A stretch of 64,000 bases of DNA from contig NZ_JAFEMB010000001.1 of the NCBI RefSeq assembly GCF_016892705.1, forward strand, positions 1,426,001 through 1,490,000. The letters run 5' to 3'. Source of the DNA: Microvirga pudoricolor. Lineage in GTDB: Bacteria > Pseudomonadota > Alphaproteobacteria > Rhizobiales > Beijerinckiaceae. The notes beneath the pieces were generated by a model. That model was not told the DNA's origin. It made no database searches and saw only the letters and a program-made list of their open reading frames with translations. A program made the position numbers and the translations under genes. Of the stretch, positions 1-7,892 are shown piece after piece (position 1 is the stretch's first letter; every line of letters starts with the position of its first letter).

Positions 1-1
1 A

Positions 2-316
2 CGCCCGGAATACTGGTACTTCGTGCTGACGGTCTTTTTGGCGACGCTCGTTCTGGTCGCCATCGACGCGGCCCTCGGGACACTCGACGCCCAGACCCGG
101 ATCGGCCTTTTCAGCGGCATCTGGGGGGCGGCCCATATCATCCCGGGCCTCGCCGTCTCCGTCCGTCGGCTACACGACATCGACCGCACGGGCTGGTGGG
201 TTCTTCTCGCCGCCATCCCCCTGGGCAACATCGTCCTGCTGGTCTTCCACTGCCAGGGCGGCACACCCGGCCCGAACCGTTTCGGTCTTCCGCCCGTGCC
301 GCCCCAGCGCGTATAA
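2..316 (+). CDS. DUF805 family membrane protein (partial, 5' end outside window)
   Basis: This is the C-terminal part of a small inner-membrane protein whose gene enters from upstream, reading in frame from base 2. The 104 visible residues begin inside an EYWYF motif, continue through hydrophobic helices, and contain RRLHDIDRTGWW and a final GTPGPNRFG. These blocks are the hallmark of the DUF805 (YhaH-like) family, whose role is unknown. A GTG at 23 could pass for a start, but the family motif lies before it, so the true start is off the window. The gene ends 32 bases before the sugar isomerase gene. I see no reason to link the two functionally. Confidence 0.8.
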   Translation, partial: RPEYWYFVLTVFLATLVLVAIDAALGTLDAQTRIGLFSGIWGAAHIIPGLAVSVRRLHDIDRTGWWVLLAAIPLGNIVLLVFHCQGGTPGPNRFGLPPVPPQRV

Positions 317-348
317 GCACTTCCGACCATCGTGGAGGACCAACGTCG

Positions 349-1596
349 ATGCCCGACCATCAGCCGATCCTTCCTCCGAGCGGCATGGGCTGGCAGCGGC
401 GCCCATACCACAGGCAATGGCTCCTGGAGCAGGCCGACGCGCTGTTCGGTTTCTTTCAATACGACTTGACGCATCCCGACGGCGGCTTCGTAACCTTCGA
501 CCGGGCCGGGCCGGTCGCATCCGGCGAACCCGTGCGACAGATTCACAACACCAGCCGCATGGTCCACTGCTTTTCCATCGGTCATCTCCTCGGCCAGCCG
601 GGCTGCGAGGACATTGTGGACCACGGGATGCGGTATCTGTGGGAGAGCCACCGTGACGGGCAGCATGGCGGCTATGTGTGGTCCCTGGACGACGCCGGCC
701 CGAAGGACGACACCAAGCAGGCCTACGGCCATGCCTTCGTGCTGCTGGCCGCCTCCAGCGCGAAGGTGGTTGGACACCCCCTGGCCGAACCTCTGCTGGC
801 CGATGTCACGCAGGTGTTGGAGGATCGCTTCTGGGAAGAGCGGCACGGTGCCGTCGCCGAAGAGTTCGCGCGGGACTGGTCGCCCTTGAGCGCCTATCGC
901 GGCCAGAACTCGAACATGCACCTCACGGAGGCCCTGATGGCAGCCTTCGAGGCCACCGGCGAGCGACTCTATCTCGAGAGGGCCGAGAGGATCGCGAGCC
1001 TCGTCATCGGTCGCCATGCGGCCGCCCTTGACGGGCGCGTGGCGGAGCATTTCACGGCGGACTGGACCTTGGATCGCGCCTATCGCGGCTTCGAGGTGTT
1101 TCGCCCCTACGGCCTGACGCCGGGCCACTGGCTCGAATGGTCGCGGCTTCTCCTGCAGCTCTGGGCGCTCGGCGGAAAGCGTCACCCCTGGATGCCGGAC
1201 ATGGCCGAGACCCTGTTCCGTCGATCCGTCGACCTCGGCTGGGACCGGGTTCATGGGGGATTTTTCTACACCCTGGACTGGGACGACACGCCGTCGCTGC
1301 GCCACAAGCTCTGGTGGCCGCTGGCCGAGGGCATCGGGGCGGCGGCCTTCCTGTGCGAGCATCGGCCCAACGCGTTTTATGAAAGCTGGTACCGCCGGTT
1401 CTGGCACACGGCGGCCGCCCATTTCATCGACCGCGACCACGGCGGCTGGCACCCCGAACTCACCGAAGACCTGAGGATCGGCAGCGCGCTCTTCACGGGA
1501 AAGCCCGACCTCTATCACGCGCTGCAAGCCTGCCTGATCCCGCTTTTCCCCAAGACCGGCAGCCTCACGCGCGTGATCGCGGCCGCGGAGGCGTGA
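349..1596 (+). CDS. AGE-family sugar isomerase/epimerase (N-acylglucosamine 2-epimerase or mannose isomerase type)
   Basis: A 415-residue cytosolic (alpha/alpha)6-barrel enzyme of the N-acylglucosamine 2-epimerase/YihS family, which interconverts aldoses and ketoses or epimers at C2. Family features are HNTSRMVHC near residue 66, HKLWWPLAEG near 319 and HGGWHPEL near 364; these regions supply the catalytic histidines. The length matches the family (about 390-420). I chose the ATG at 349 because GGAGG sits 7-8 bases before it; an in-frame extension back to 196 overlaps the DUF805 gene and is unlike the family. It ends tail-to-tail with dgoK 21 bases away. Its place beside sugar-acid genes suggests it feeds that pathway. 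The substrate (mannose, glucose, N-acyl sugar or sulfosugar) cannot be read from sequence alone. Confidence 0.85.
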   Translation: MPDHQPILPPSGMGWQRRPYHRQWLLEQADALFGFFQYDLTHPDGGFVTFDRAGPVASGEPVRQIHNTSRMVHCFSIGHLLGQPGCEDIVDHGMRYLWESHRDGQHGGYVWSLDDAGPKDDTKQAYGHAFVLLAASSAKVVGHPLAEPLLADVTQVLEDRFWEERHGAVAEEFARDWSPLSAYRGQNSNMHLTEALMAAFEATGERLYLERAERIASLVIGRHAAALDGRVAEHFTADWTLDRAYRGFEVFRPYGLTPGHWLEWSRLLLQLWALGGKRHPWMPDMAETLFRRSVDLGWDRVHGGFFYTLDWDDTPSLRHKLWWPLAEGIGAAAFLCEHRPNAFYESWYRRFWHTAAAHFIDRDHGGWHPELTEDLRIGSALFTGKPDLYHALQACLIPLFPKTGSLTRVIAAAEA

Positions 1597-1617
1597 GGCC
1601 GTCGACGGCGGCGTCCT

Positions 1618-2556
1618 TCAGGCCGCGCCTCTCGTCTCCTCGGCCATGGCGGCGATCGCCAGGCAGCCGCGCACGGCGCAGTCCTCGTCACCCATGATGA
1701 TCTGCAGGCCGAAAGCCTCGCCGGTCCGGCGATAGACCTCCACGAGATCGTCGTCGCCCACGACCGCCACCGTGTCGCCCTCCGAGAACCACCCGAGGGT
1801 TCTCGCATCCTCGAACTCCGACGCCACCACAATTCCCGACAGCATGTCGGTCATCTCGGCCGGGTCGACCCGGCCCGCAAGCCATCCAGTGCGGACGGCG
1901 AACAGATGGCCGAGAAGGGACGCCGGACGGGGGTCGTCTCGCACGACCGCGATTCCGCGTGCGAAAGCCTGCCAGTCGGGCGTTTCCGGTTGCCTCGCGA
2001 CCTTGGCCAGGAACGAGTGCCGGGCAAGGGTGCCGAAGATTTCGCCGGTCACGAAGGTTTGAAAGCGCTGGATCGTGCCACCCTCGATGCGGGCCCACTT
2101 GGCATGGGTGCCCGGCAGCACCACCGTCCGGTCTTCGGATAATCCGAACCCCACGAGTTGCGTCTCCTCGCCGCGCATCACGTCCGGGAACGGATATGCG
2201 CTCGGGTCGGTGAGGCCCGGCACGAACGTGATGGACCCGCCATCCGGCAAGCTCATGCGGCGCACCTGCGCGGCAAGCGATCCGGCATCGGCAGGTGTTG
2301 CCACGTAAGGCATCTCGACCCAGCCATTGCGGCTGCCGATCATGCCGGCCGCGTAGACCGGCAGCACGCCGTACCGTTCGCGCCAGGGTGCGATTGCCCG
2401 CTGCAGCACCGTCGCGAAGCCATCCTTGGGCACCGACTGAATGCCGTCCTGGGATTCGATCCTGTCGGCCACCCGGCCGTCGGCCTCCACGAGCAGAGCC
2501 CTGAAGGATGTCGTGCCCCAGTCGAGGACGATGCGGAGCGTGGGGTAGGCATTCAT
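1618..2556 (-). CDS. dgoK: 2-dehydro-3-deoxygalactonokinase
   Basis: A 312-residue kinase of the DgoK family. It phosphorylates 2-keto-3-deoxy-D-galactonate on C6 with ATP in the De Ley-Doudoroff route for galactose and galactonate. The N-terminal LDWGTTSFRA (residues 11-20) is the phosphate-1 type loop. AAGMIGSRNGW, GEETQLVGF, LPGTHAKWARI and FVTGEIFGTL, the diagnostic DgoK blocks, follow in order. The protein is full length and the ATG start is preceded by a purine-rich GGAGGATCGCC. It is transcribed away from the aldolase/dehydratase gene at 2672, so the 115-base gap holds divergent promoters. No classical KDPGal aldolase (dgoA) is adjacent; the DapA-type gene opposite may supply that step. 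Confidence 0.92.
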   Translation of the reverse strand: MNAYPTLRIVLDWGTTSFRALLVEADGRVADRIESQDGIQSVPKDGFATVLQRAIAPWRERYGVLPVYAAGMIGSRNGWVEMPYVATPADAGSLAAQVRRMSLPDGGSITFVPGLTDPSAYPFPDVMRGEETQLVGFGLSEDRTVVLPGTHAKWARIEGGTIQRFQTFVTGEIFGTLARHSFLAKVARQPETPDWQAFARGIAVVRDDPRPASLLGHLFAVRTGWLAGRVDPAEMTDMLSGIVVASEFEDARTLGWFSEGDTVAVVGDDDLVEVYRRTGEAFGLQIIMGDEDCAVRGCLAIAAMAEETRGAA

Positions 2557-2671
2557 GGTGGGCGATCCTCCGGGTTTCAGCTTTCGGTTCGCTTGACCTT
2601 AAAGCTCGCCTTTCGTAAGGTCCATGATGAAAAACAGATGATCCATATATTGGACCGAATGAGGAAACGCG
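2557..2671. promoter_or_regulatory. Divergent promoter region of dgoK and the acid-sugar operon, with inverted repeats
   Basis: The 115-base gap between two divergent catabolic genes contains several inverted repeats. GACCTTA at 2595-2601 pairs with TAAGGTC at 2616-2622. GGTCCA at 2619-2624 pairs with TGGACC at 2651-2656. TCCATATATTGGA at 2642-2654 has TCCA/TGGA arms. Such dyads are expected for the operator of a local sugar-acid regulator; the IclR-lactonase fusion at 10012 is the obvious candidate. The pairing is seen in the sequence; regulator and binding are inference. A GAGGA ribosome site precedes the ATG at 2672. Confidence 0.45.
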
Positions 2672-3598
2672 ATGCTAAAGGGTATCCTGCCCGTCCTGCC
2701 AACCCCTTTTGCCGCCACGGGCGTTCCGGACGAGGCCGCCATGGCCCGCATCGTGGATTTCGCAGTGGCATCCGGCGCCGACGGCGTCGTGTTCCCGGGC
2801 TTTGCCAGCGAGGTGGATGAGCTGTCGGCGGCGGAGCGCGGGGCTCTGCTGAGCCTTGTCGTGAAGCGCGTGGCAGGCCGGGTGCCGGTCGTCGCAGGTG
2901 CCAGTGCACCCAGCGCCGAGGCTGTCATCGGGCATGCCCGCGAGGCGCTCGGCCACGGCGTCTCGACCCTGATGATCCAGGCCCCGAAATCGGTCGGTAT
3001 CGACGCCGCCGCCGTCGCGGCCTTCTACAAGACCATCGCGGACGCGGTGCCCGAGATCAGGATCGTACTCCAGAACGCTCCCGCCCCACGCGGGTCCGAC
3101 CTCAAGCCCGACGTGATCGTGGAGATCGTCAGCGGAAATCCCGCCATCGCCTATGTCAAGGAAGAGACGCTTCCTGCGGGGCCCGCCATCACGTCGATCC
3201 TGGCGAACCGCGCCTCGCACCTGACAGGCGTCATCGGCGGCGGCGGCGCCCGCTACATCCTCGACGAATACGCTCGCGGCGCCTGCGGGGCCATGCCGGC
3301 CGTGGAAATCGCCGACATCCATGTGGCGCTCGATCGCGCCTACCGGTCCGGCGACGTGGACCGCGCCCGTGACCTCTACCGCCGCACATTGCCGCTTCTG
3401 GTGATCCAGGCGAACTTCCGCATGGCCTTCACCAAATACGTGCTGACGCGCCGGGGCATCCTGGACAATCACAGGACCCGCGCGAAGGGACCTGCTCTCG
3501 ACCGGCATGACCTGCGTGAGATCGACGCCTGGCTCGACAGCGTATCGGACCTTCTCACGGTCGCGCCGCTCCAACGCCTTGCGGGAGCCGCCGCATGA
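2672..3598 (+). CDS. Dihydrodipicolinate synthase/N-acetylneuraminate lyase family aldolase or dehydratase
   Basis: A 308-residue class I TIM-barrel enzyme of the DapA/NanA superfamily. It opens with the family signature MLKGILPVLPTPF and carries the Schiff-base lysine at K163 in AYVKEE. It departs from true DapA at two places: the TGE substrate loop is replaced by FASE near residue 47, and the YN.P tyrosine that relays protons is glutamine (Q134 in VLQNAPAP). That, and its place in a sugar-acid cluster, make lysine biosynthesis unlikely. It more probably acts on a 2-keto-3-deoxy sugar acid (aldolase or dehydratase). It overlaps the downstream dehydratase by 4 bases (ATGA), so the two are translationally coupled. 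Exact substrate unknown. Confidence 0.85.
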   Translation: MLKGILPVLPTPFAATGVPDEAAMARIVDFAVASGADGVVFPGFASEVDELSAAERGALLSLVVKRVAGRVPVVAGASAPSAEAVIGHAREALGHGVSTLMIQAPKSVGIDAAAVAAFYKTIADAVPEIRIVLQNAPAPRGSDLKPDVIVEIVSGNPAIAYVKEETLPAGPAITSILANRASHLTGVIGGGGARYILDEYARGACGAMPAVEIADIHVALDRAYRSGDVDRARDLYRRTLPLLVIQANFRMAFTKYVLTRRGILDNHRTRAKGPALDRHDLREIDAWLDSVSDLLTVAPLQRLAGAAA

Positions 3599-4770
3599 GC
3601 GAGCGGGTCGCGCGCATCGACGTCTACACGATCACGATCCCGCGCGAGACGATTTATCTCGGCGAGGCCCGCCCCGGCGAGAGCGTCAACGAGCGCGGCT
3701 ATATCGTCCGGCGCGGCAACCGCACCGTCTACCCGACCAGCGACCGCACCGTCGTGGTGCGCGTGGAGACGACAAGCGGCGTGGTCGGCTGGGGCGAAAC
3801 CTACGGCATCGTGACGCCCGGCGCCGTGGTGTCGATCGTCAACGATCTGCTTGGCCCCTACCTCATCGGCCGCGACCCGCGCGACGTGGCGGTGATTCAT
3901 GAGGATTTCTACGATTTCATGCGCGTGCGGGGCTATACGGGCGGCTTCTATCTCGACGCGCTCGCGGCCATCGACATCGCGCTCTGGGATATCTGCGGGC
4001 GCCTGGCCGGCGTGCCCCTCGTCAAGCTCCTGGGTGGCCAGCGGCATGAGCGGTTGCCCGCCTATATCTCCGGCTTGCCGAAGCGCACCCGTGACGAGCG
4101 CGCCACCTTTGCAAAGAGTTGGCAGGACAAGGGTTTCAACAGCTTCAAATTCGCCTCTCCCGTCGCCGATGACGGCGTCGTGGCCGAGATGCGAACCTTG
4201 CGCGAGGCGCTAGGACCGGAGGCCCGAATCGCCTGTGACATGCACTGGGCCCAGACCGCCGAGCAGGCCGTCTCCCTGATCCGCGCCATGGAGCCGCATG
4301 GATTGTGGTTCGCGGAGGCGCCCGTTCACACGGAGGACGCGGAGGGGCTTGCCTGGGTGGCCCGCAACGTCTCGACGGCGATTGCGGCGGGCGAGGAATG
4401 GCGCACCGTCTACGATATGGTGCCGCGTGTGGCCAAGCGGGCCTGCGGGATCGTGCAGCCCGAGATGGGACATAAGGGCGTCACCGAGTTCATGCGCATG
4501 GGACACTACGCCCAAGCGCACCATCTGGAGATGATCCCGCACGCCACCATCGGCATCGGCATCTTCATGGCGGCGAGCCTGCACGCCAGCTCGGCCCTGC
4601 AGGCCGTGACCTGCCACGAGTACCAGCATTCGATCTTCGAGCCGAACCGCCGCCTGCTCGCCGGTGACATGGATTGCCGGGAGGGCTTCTACACGCTGCC
4701 CACCGGTCCCGGTCTCGGCGTCGAGCCATCCGAGGAGGCCCTGAGCCTTCTCCAAAAACACGAAGCCTAA
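3595..4770 (+). CDS. Mandelate racemase/muconate lactonizing (enolase superfamily) protein, probable acid-sugar dehydratase
   Basis: A 391-residue enolase-superfamily enzyme, with an N-terminal capping domain and a C-terminal modified TIM barrel. Visible metal ligands are D215 (ACDMHW), E241 (FAEAPV) and E267 (AAGEEW). A general-base histidine is at H316 (IPHATIG), and a single lysine at K185 (SFKFAS) stands where mandelate racemase has KxK. This set fits the acid-sugar dehydratases, which remove water from aldonates or aldarates to give 2-keto-3-deoxy acids. Those are the substrates expected for the adjacent aldolase and for DgoK. Candidate substrates include galactonate, fuconate, arabinonate and galactarate; I cannot choose. 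Translationally coupled to the upstream gene. Confidence 0.85.
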   Translation: MSERVARIDVYTITIPRETIYLGEARPGESVNERGYIVRRGNRTVYPTSDRTVVVRVETTSGVVGWGETYGIVTPGAVVSIVNDLLGPYLIGRDPRDVAVIHEDFYDFMRVRGYTGGFYLDALAAIDIALWDICGRLAGVPLVKLLGGQRHERLPAYISGLPKRTRDERATFAKSWQDKGFNSFKFASPVADDGVVAEMRTLREALGPEARIACDMHWAQTAEQAVSLIRAMEPHGLWFAEAPVHTEDAEGLAWVARNVSTAIAAGEEWRTVYDMVPRVAKRACGIVQPEMGHKGVTEFMRMGHYAQAHHLEMIPHATIGIGIFMAASLHASSALQAVTCHEYQHSIFEPNRRLLAGDMDCREGFYTLPTGPGLGVEPSEEALSLLQKHEA

Positions 4771-4799
4771 AACGCAAGAACCCAACAGGAGGAAAAGCA

Positions 4800-6065
4800 A
4801 TGATGAGACGGAAACTGGCCCTGCTGGCCGCTGCCGCCGCGATGGCGCTTGGCACCAACGCGGCGCTCGCTCAAACCAAGGTTCTCAAGTTCGTGTCCTG
4901 GCAGAAGGACGAGCGCGGCGTCGGCGACTGGTGGGCGTCCGTGATCAAGGCGTTCGAGGAATCGCATCCCGGCGTGAAGATCGAATGGACCAAGGTCGAG
5001 CGTGGCGCCTATGCGGACACCATGACGACCCTGTTCGCCGGCGGCACGCCGCCGGACATCGTGCATCTGGCATCCTTCGAGTTCCAGAAATTCGCCGATA
5101 CCGGATGGCTCCAACCGCTCGATCCCTACATCAAGGATTCCAAGCTCGACCTGAAGGGCTGGGCGGGCCAGGATACCTGCGTCTGGAAGGGCGAGACCGT
5201 CTGCACCATGATGCTCTATTTCGGGTACTTCATGGCCTATAACGACGACATCCTGAAGAAGGAGGGATTATCGGTCCCCAAAACCTACGCCGAGTTTCTG
5301 GCGGCGGCGCGCAAGACCACCAAGGACCTCAACGGCGACGGCATCGTGGACCAGTTCGGCACGGGCCACGAGACGCGGGGCGGCGGCGGCCAGTATCTCA
5401 GCGAGATGATGAACTACACCCTCGACGCCGGAGGCCGCTGGACGGACGAGAACGGCAAGGTGACGATCAACACGCCGCAGATGATCGAGGGCCTGACGCG
5501 CTGGAAGACCGTCGTGAAGGACAGCCTCACCCCCCGCGACATGTCGGCCGGCGAGGTGCGCCAGCTCTTCGCGGACGGCAGGATCGCCATGAAGTTCGAC
5601 GGCCCGTGGCTGTGGCCCATCATCCAGAAGGGCAAGGCCAAGGACCAGATCAAGACCGCCATGGTGCCGTTCAACCCGCCTGTGGGCGGATCCTCGAACG
5701 TGCTCGCGATCCCGGCCGATATCTCGAACGACAACAAGAAGCTCGTCTGGGACTTCATCAAGATCGCGACCTCGGACCCGTTCCAGACCACTTACGCCAC
5801 CCTGGGCGCCTCCCCGCCGCCGAGCCCTCGCGCGGACATCACGGCGGCCAAGAAGGAGAACCCCAACTTCGATCTGCTCGTGGAGGCGACGAAAGCCGCA
5901 TCCAACGCCAAGGTGGACCGCATCCCCAAGGGACTCGAGATCCAGTTCAACGAGTTCTCCAAGATGATCATGGAGGAGGCACAGCGCATGATCATCCAGG
6001 ACCTGGAGCCCAAGGCCGTTGCCGCCACCATGCAGCAGAAGGCCGAGGCCCTGCAGCAGCAATAG
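4800..6065 (+). CDS. Sugar ABC transporter substrate-binding protein (CUT1, MalE-like)
   Basis: A 421-residue periplasmic extracellular-solute-binding protein family 1 member. The Sec signal peptide spans residues 1-24 (MMRRK, a hydrophobic core, then ALA before Q25). The mature part starts with the typical LKFVSWQKDE and includes FAGGTPPDIVHL, where family 1 proteins recognise the ligand-binding hinge. The start at 4800 is fixed by AGGAGG at 4788-4793; earlier in-frame codons lie inside the dehydratase gene. It is the first gene of a complete importer (two permeases and an ATPase follow) and should bind the sugar or aldonate degraded by its neighbours. A strong hairpin lies 15 bases past its stop. 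Confidence 0.92.
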   Translation: MMRRKLALLAAAAAMALGTNAALAQTKVLKFVSWQKDERGVGDWWASVIKAFEESHPGVKIEWTKVERGAYADTMTTLFAGGTPPDIVHLASFEFQKFADTGWLQPLDPYIKDSKLDLKGWAGQDTCVWKGETVCTMMLYFGYFMAYNDDILKKEGLSVPKTYAEFLAAARKTTKDLNGDGIVDQFGTGHETRGGGGQYLSEMMNYTLDAGGRWTDENGKVTINTPQMIEGLTRWKTVVKDSLTPRDMSAGEVRQLFADGRIAMKFDGPWLWPIIQKGKAKDQIKTAMVPFNPPVGGSSNVLAIPADISNDNKKLVWDFIKIATSDPFQTTYATLGASPPPSPRADITAAKKENPNFDLLVEATKAASNAKVDRIPKGLEIQFNEFSKMIMEEAQRMIIQDLEPKAVAATMQQKAEALQQQ

Positions 6066-6080
6066 CGCCCGCACGCCCGA

Positions 6081-6106
6081 GGCCGGCCGCTCTCCCGCGG
6101 CCGGCC
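6081..6106 (+). promoter_or_regulatory. Intra-operon hairpin between binding-protein and permease genes
   Basis: A perfect 10-base-pair stem (GGCCGGCCGC with GCGGCCGGCC, loop TCTCCC) lies in the 61-base gap between the sugar-binding-protein stop and the first permease. It is followed by CCCCTTGT, not a true uridine tract, so it looks more like an mRNA-stabilising or processing hairpin than a full terminator. By analogy with malE-malF, it would raise binding-protein mRNA over permease mRNA. Confidence 0.6.
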
Positions 6107-6126
6107 CCCTTGTCCCGTGCCTGAGG

Positions 6127-7038
6127 ATGTTCATGAAGTCCGGTTTCAGTCTCGATCTCGCACGCCCCAGCCGCCGCCACTGGCTCGGCTACCTCCTGCT
6201 GGCGCCCGCCGTTCTGTTGATCGGCCTGATCATCCTCTATCCGCTCATCGTCTCGGTCGACCTGTCGTTCCAGAACGTGAACCTGGCGCGGCTCGACCAG
6301 CCCCGCCGTCCCTTCACGACGGCGAATTACGAGCGCCTCTTCGCCTCGCCCGATTTCTGGAACGCCAGCTGGGTCACGTTCAAGCTCGTCGTGATCGTGA
6401 GCTTCTTCTGCTTCCTCCTGGGGCTCGGGACGGCGCTTCTCGTCAATAACCGGTTCCGGGGCCGCACTCTCGCGCGCCTGCTCGTCGCCCTGCCCTGGGC
6501 GGTGCCGGAGGTGATCGCCGTGGTGATCTTCGCGTGGCTGTTCGATTCCTCCTTCGGCCTCATGAACTGGATCTTCATCAAGCTTGGGCTCATCGACACC
6601 ACGGTGAACTGGTTCTCGTCGCCCGGCGCCGCGTTCTTCGTGGTCTGCGTCACCATGATCTGGAAGGGCTATCCCTTCGTGTCGATCATGATGCTGGCAG
6701 GCCTGCAATCGATCCCGGAGGACTTCTACAACGCCGCGCGGGTGGACGGCGCCAATGCGTGGCAGCGTCTGGTCAATATCACGATCCCGTCGCTGATGCC
6801 CGTTCTCGGCGTCACCCTCGTGCTCGTCATGCTGTGGGTGTTCCGCGACTTCTCCATCATCTACGTGCTCACGGGCGGCGGACCCCTCAAGGCCACACAG
6901 AGCCTGTCCATCATGACCTACGAGCAGGCCTTCGGGTTCTTCCGGATGGGCTACGCTTCCGCCATCGGCGTCGTGACCCTCATCGTCTGCGTCATCGCGA
7001 GCCGCCTGATGATGGGCCGCGCGCCGGACAACATCTGA
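6127..7038 (+). CDS. Sugar ABC transporter permease (MalF/UgpA type)
   Basis: A 303-residue inner-membrane permease of the CUT1 family. It has a cytoplasmic N-terminus, six predicted helices, and the EAA loop near residues 197-222 (EDFYNAARVDGANAWQRL), which docks the ATPase. The ATG at 6127 was chosen because the upstream in-frame stretch overlaps the binding-protein gene and the hairpin and has no hydrophobic character. A second ATG lies two codons on. It forms the heterodimeric channel with the next gene, 10 bases downstream. Spacing and order (binding protein, MalF, MalG, ATPase) are standard for the family. Confidence 0.9.
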   Translation: MFMKSGFSLDLARPSRRHWLGYLLLAPAVLLIGLIILYPLIVSVDLSFQNVNLARLDQPRRPFTTANYERLFASPDFWNASWVTFKLVVIVSFFCFLLGLGTALLVNNRFRGRTLARLLVALPWAVPEVIAVVIFAWLFDSSFGLMNWIFIKLGLIDTTVNWFSSPGAAFFVVCVTMIWKGYPFVSIMMLAGLQSIPEDFYNAARVDGANAWQRLVNITIPSLMPVLGVTLVLVMLWVFRDFSIIYVLTGGGPLKATQSLSIMTYEQAFGFFRMGYASAIGVVTLIVCVIASRLMMGRAPDNI

Positions 7039-7048
7039 GAGAGCCGCC

Positions 7049-7879
7049 ATGAAGTCTCGTCCCCTCGACCGCATCTTTCTTTACGGCTCCGTCATCGTCG
7101 TCTGCGGCCTCCTGGTCTTCCCGATCTACTGGCTGTTCGTGACCGCGATCTCGACGCCCGACCAGCTCCGCGCCCTGCCGCCCAAGTTCTGGCCCGAGAC
7201 GCCGCGCTGGGAGGTATTCGGGCAGATCCTGCGCGACCGCCCGATCCTGCTCTGGCTCTCCAACTCCGCGCTGGCGGCCTTGGGCAGCGTGGTCCTGTCC
7301 ATGACGGTGTCGGTGCTGGCGGGCTACAGCCTGTCGCGCTTCCGGGTGCGGGGCGGGCAATCGCTGGGCCTCTTCATTCTGACCGCCAAGATGCTGCCCG
7401 CGACCCTGCTGGTGATCCCGCTCTTCGGCATCTTCCGCACGGTCGACCTCATCGGCAGCCTGTGGTCGATCATCCTGGCCCACGCCACTCTCATCATCCC
7501 CTTCACGACCTGGATGCTGAAAGGCTACTTCGACACGATCCCGCGCGAATTGGAGCAGGCCGCCATGGTGGACGGCTGCTCTCCGTTCGGCGCCATGGTG
7601 CGGGTGATCCTGCCGGTCTCGGCGCCGGGGCTTGCGGCGACGGCGCTTTACGGCTTCGTTTTGTCCTGGTCGGACTATGCCTACGCGCGCACCTTCCTGA
7701 CCAACGCCCAATCCAACTGGACGGCGAACCTCGGCATCACGACCATGAAGGGCGAATACATTTCCAACTGGGCCGACATCTCGGCGGCCTCGATCCTGGT
7801 CGCCCTGCCGGTCCTCGTCATCTACCTCTTCCTCGAACGCTATCTCGTCGGCGGCCTGACCGCTGGCGCCGAGAAATAG
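7049..7879 (+). CDS. Sugar ABC transporter permease (MalG/UgpE type)
   Basis: A 276-residue second permease subunit of the CUT1 importer. It starts with a short basic segment and a first helix (IFLYGSVIVVCGLLVFPIYW), followed by the periplasmic loop typical of MalG proteins. Its EAA motif is near residues 165-190 (RELEQAAMVDGCSPFGAM). A purine-rich GAGAG stretch precedes the ATG. The length is normal and no oddities are seen. It pairs with the preceding permease and the ATPase 13 bases downstream. Confidence 0.92.
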   Translation: MKSRPLDRIFLYGSVIVVCGLLVFPIYWLFVTAISTPDQLRALPPKFWPETPRWEVFGQILRDRPILLWLSNSALAALGSVVLSMTVSVLAGYSLSRFRVRGGQSLGLFILTAKMLPATLLVIPLFGIFRTVDLIGSLWSIILAHATLIIPFTTWMLKGYFDTIPRELEQAAMVDGCSPFGAMVRVILPVSAPGLAATALYGFVLSWSDYAYARTFLTNAQSNWTANLGITTMKGEYISNWADISAASILVALPVLVIYLFLERYLVGGLTAGAEK

Positions 7880-7892
7880 TGGAGTTTCCTTC

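Noticed and set aside
2672..3598. Lysine-biosynthesis dapA
   Set aside because: The catalytic tyrosine and TGE loop are replaced and all neighbours are sugar-acid genes.
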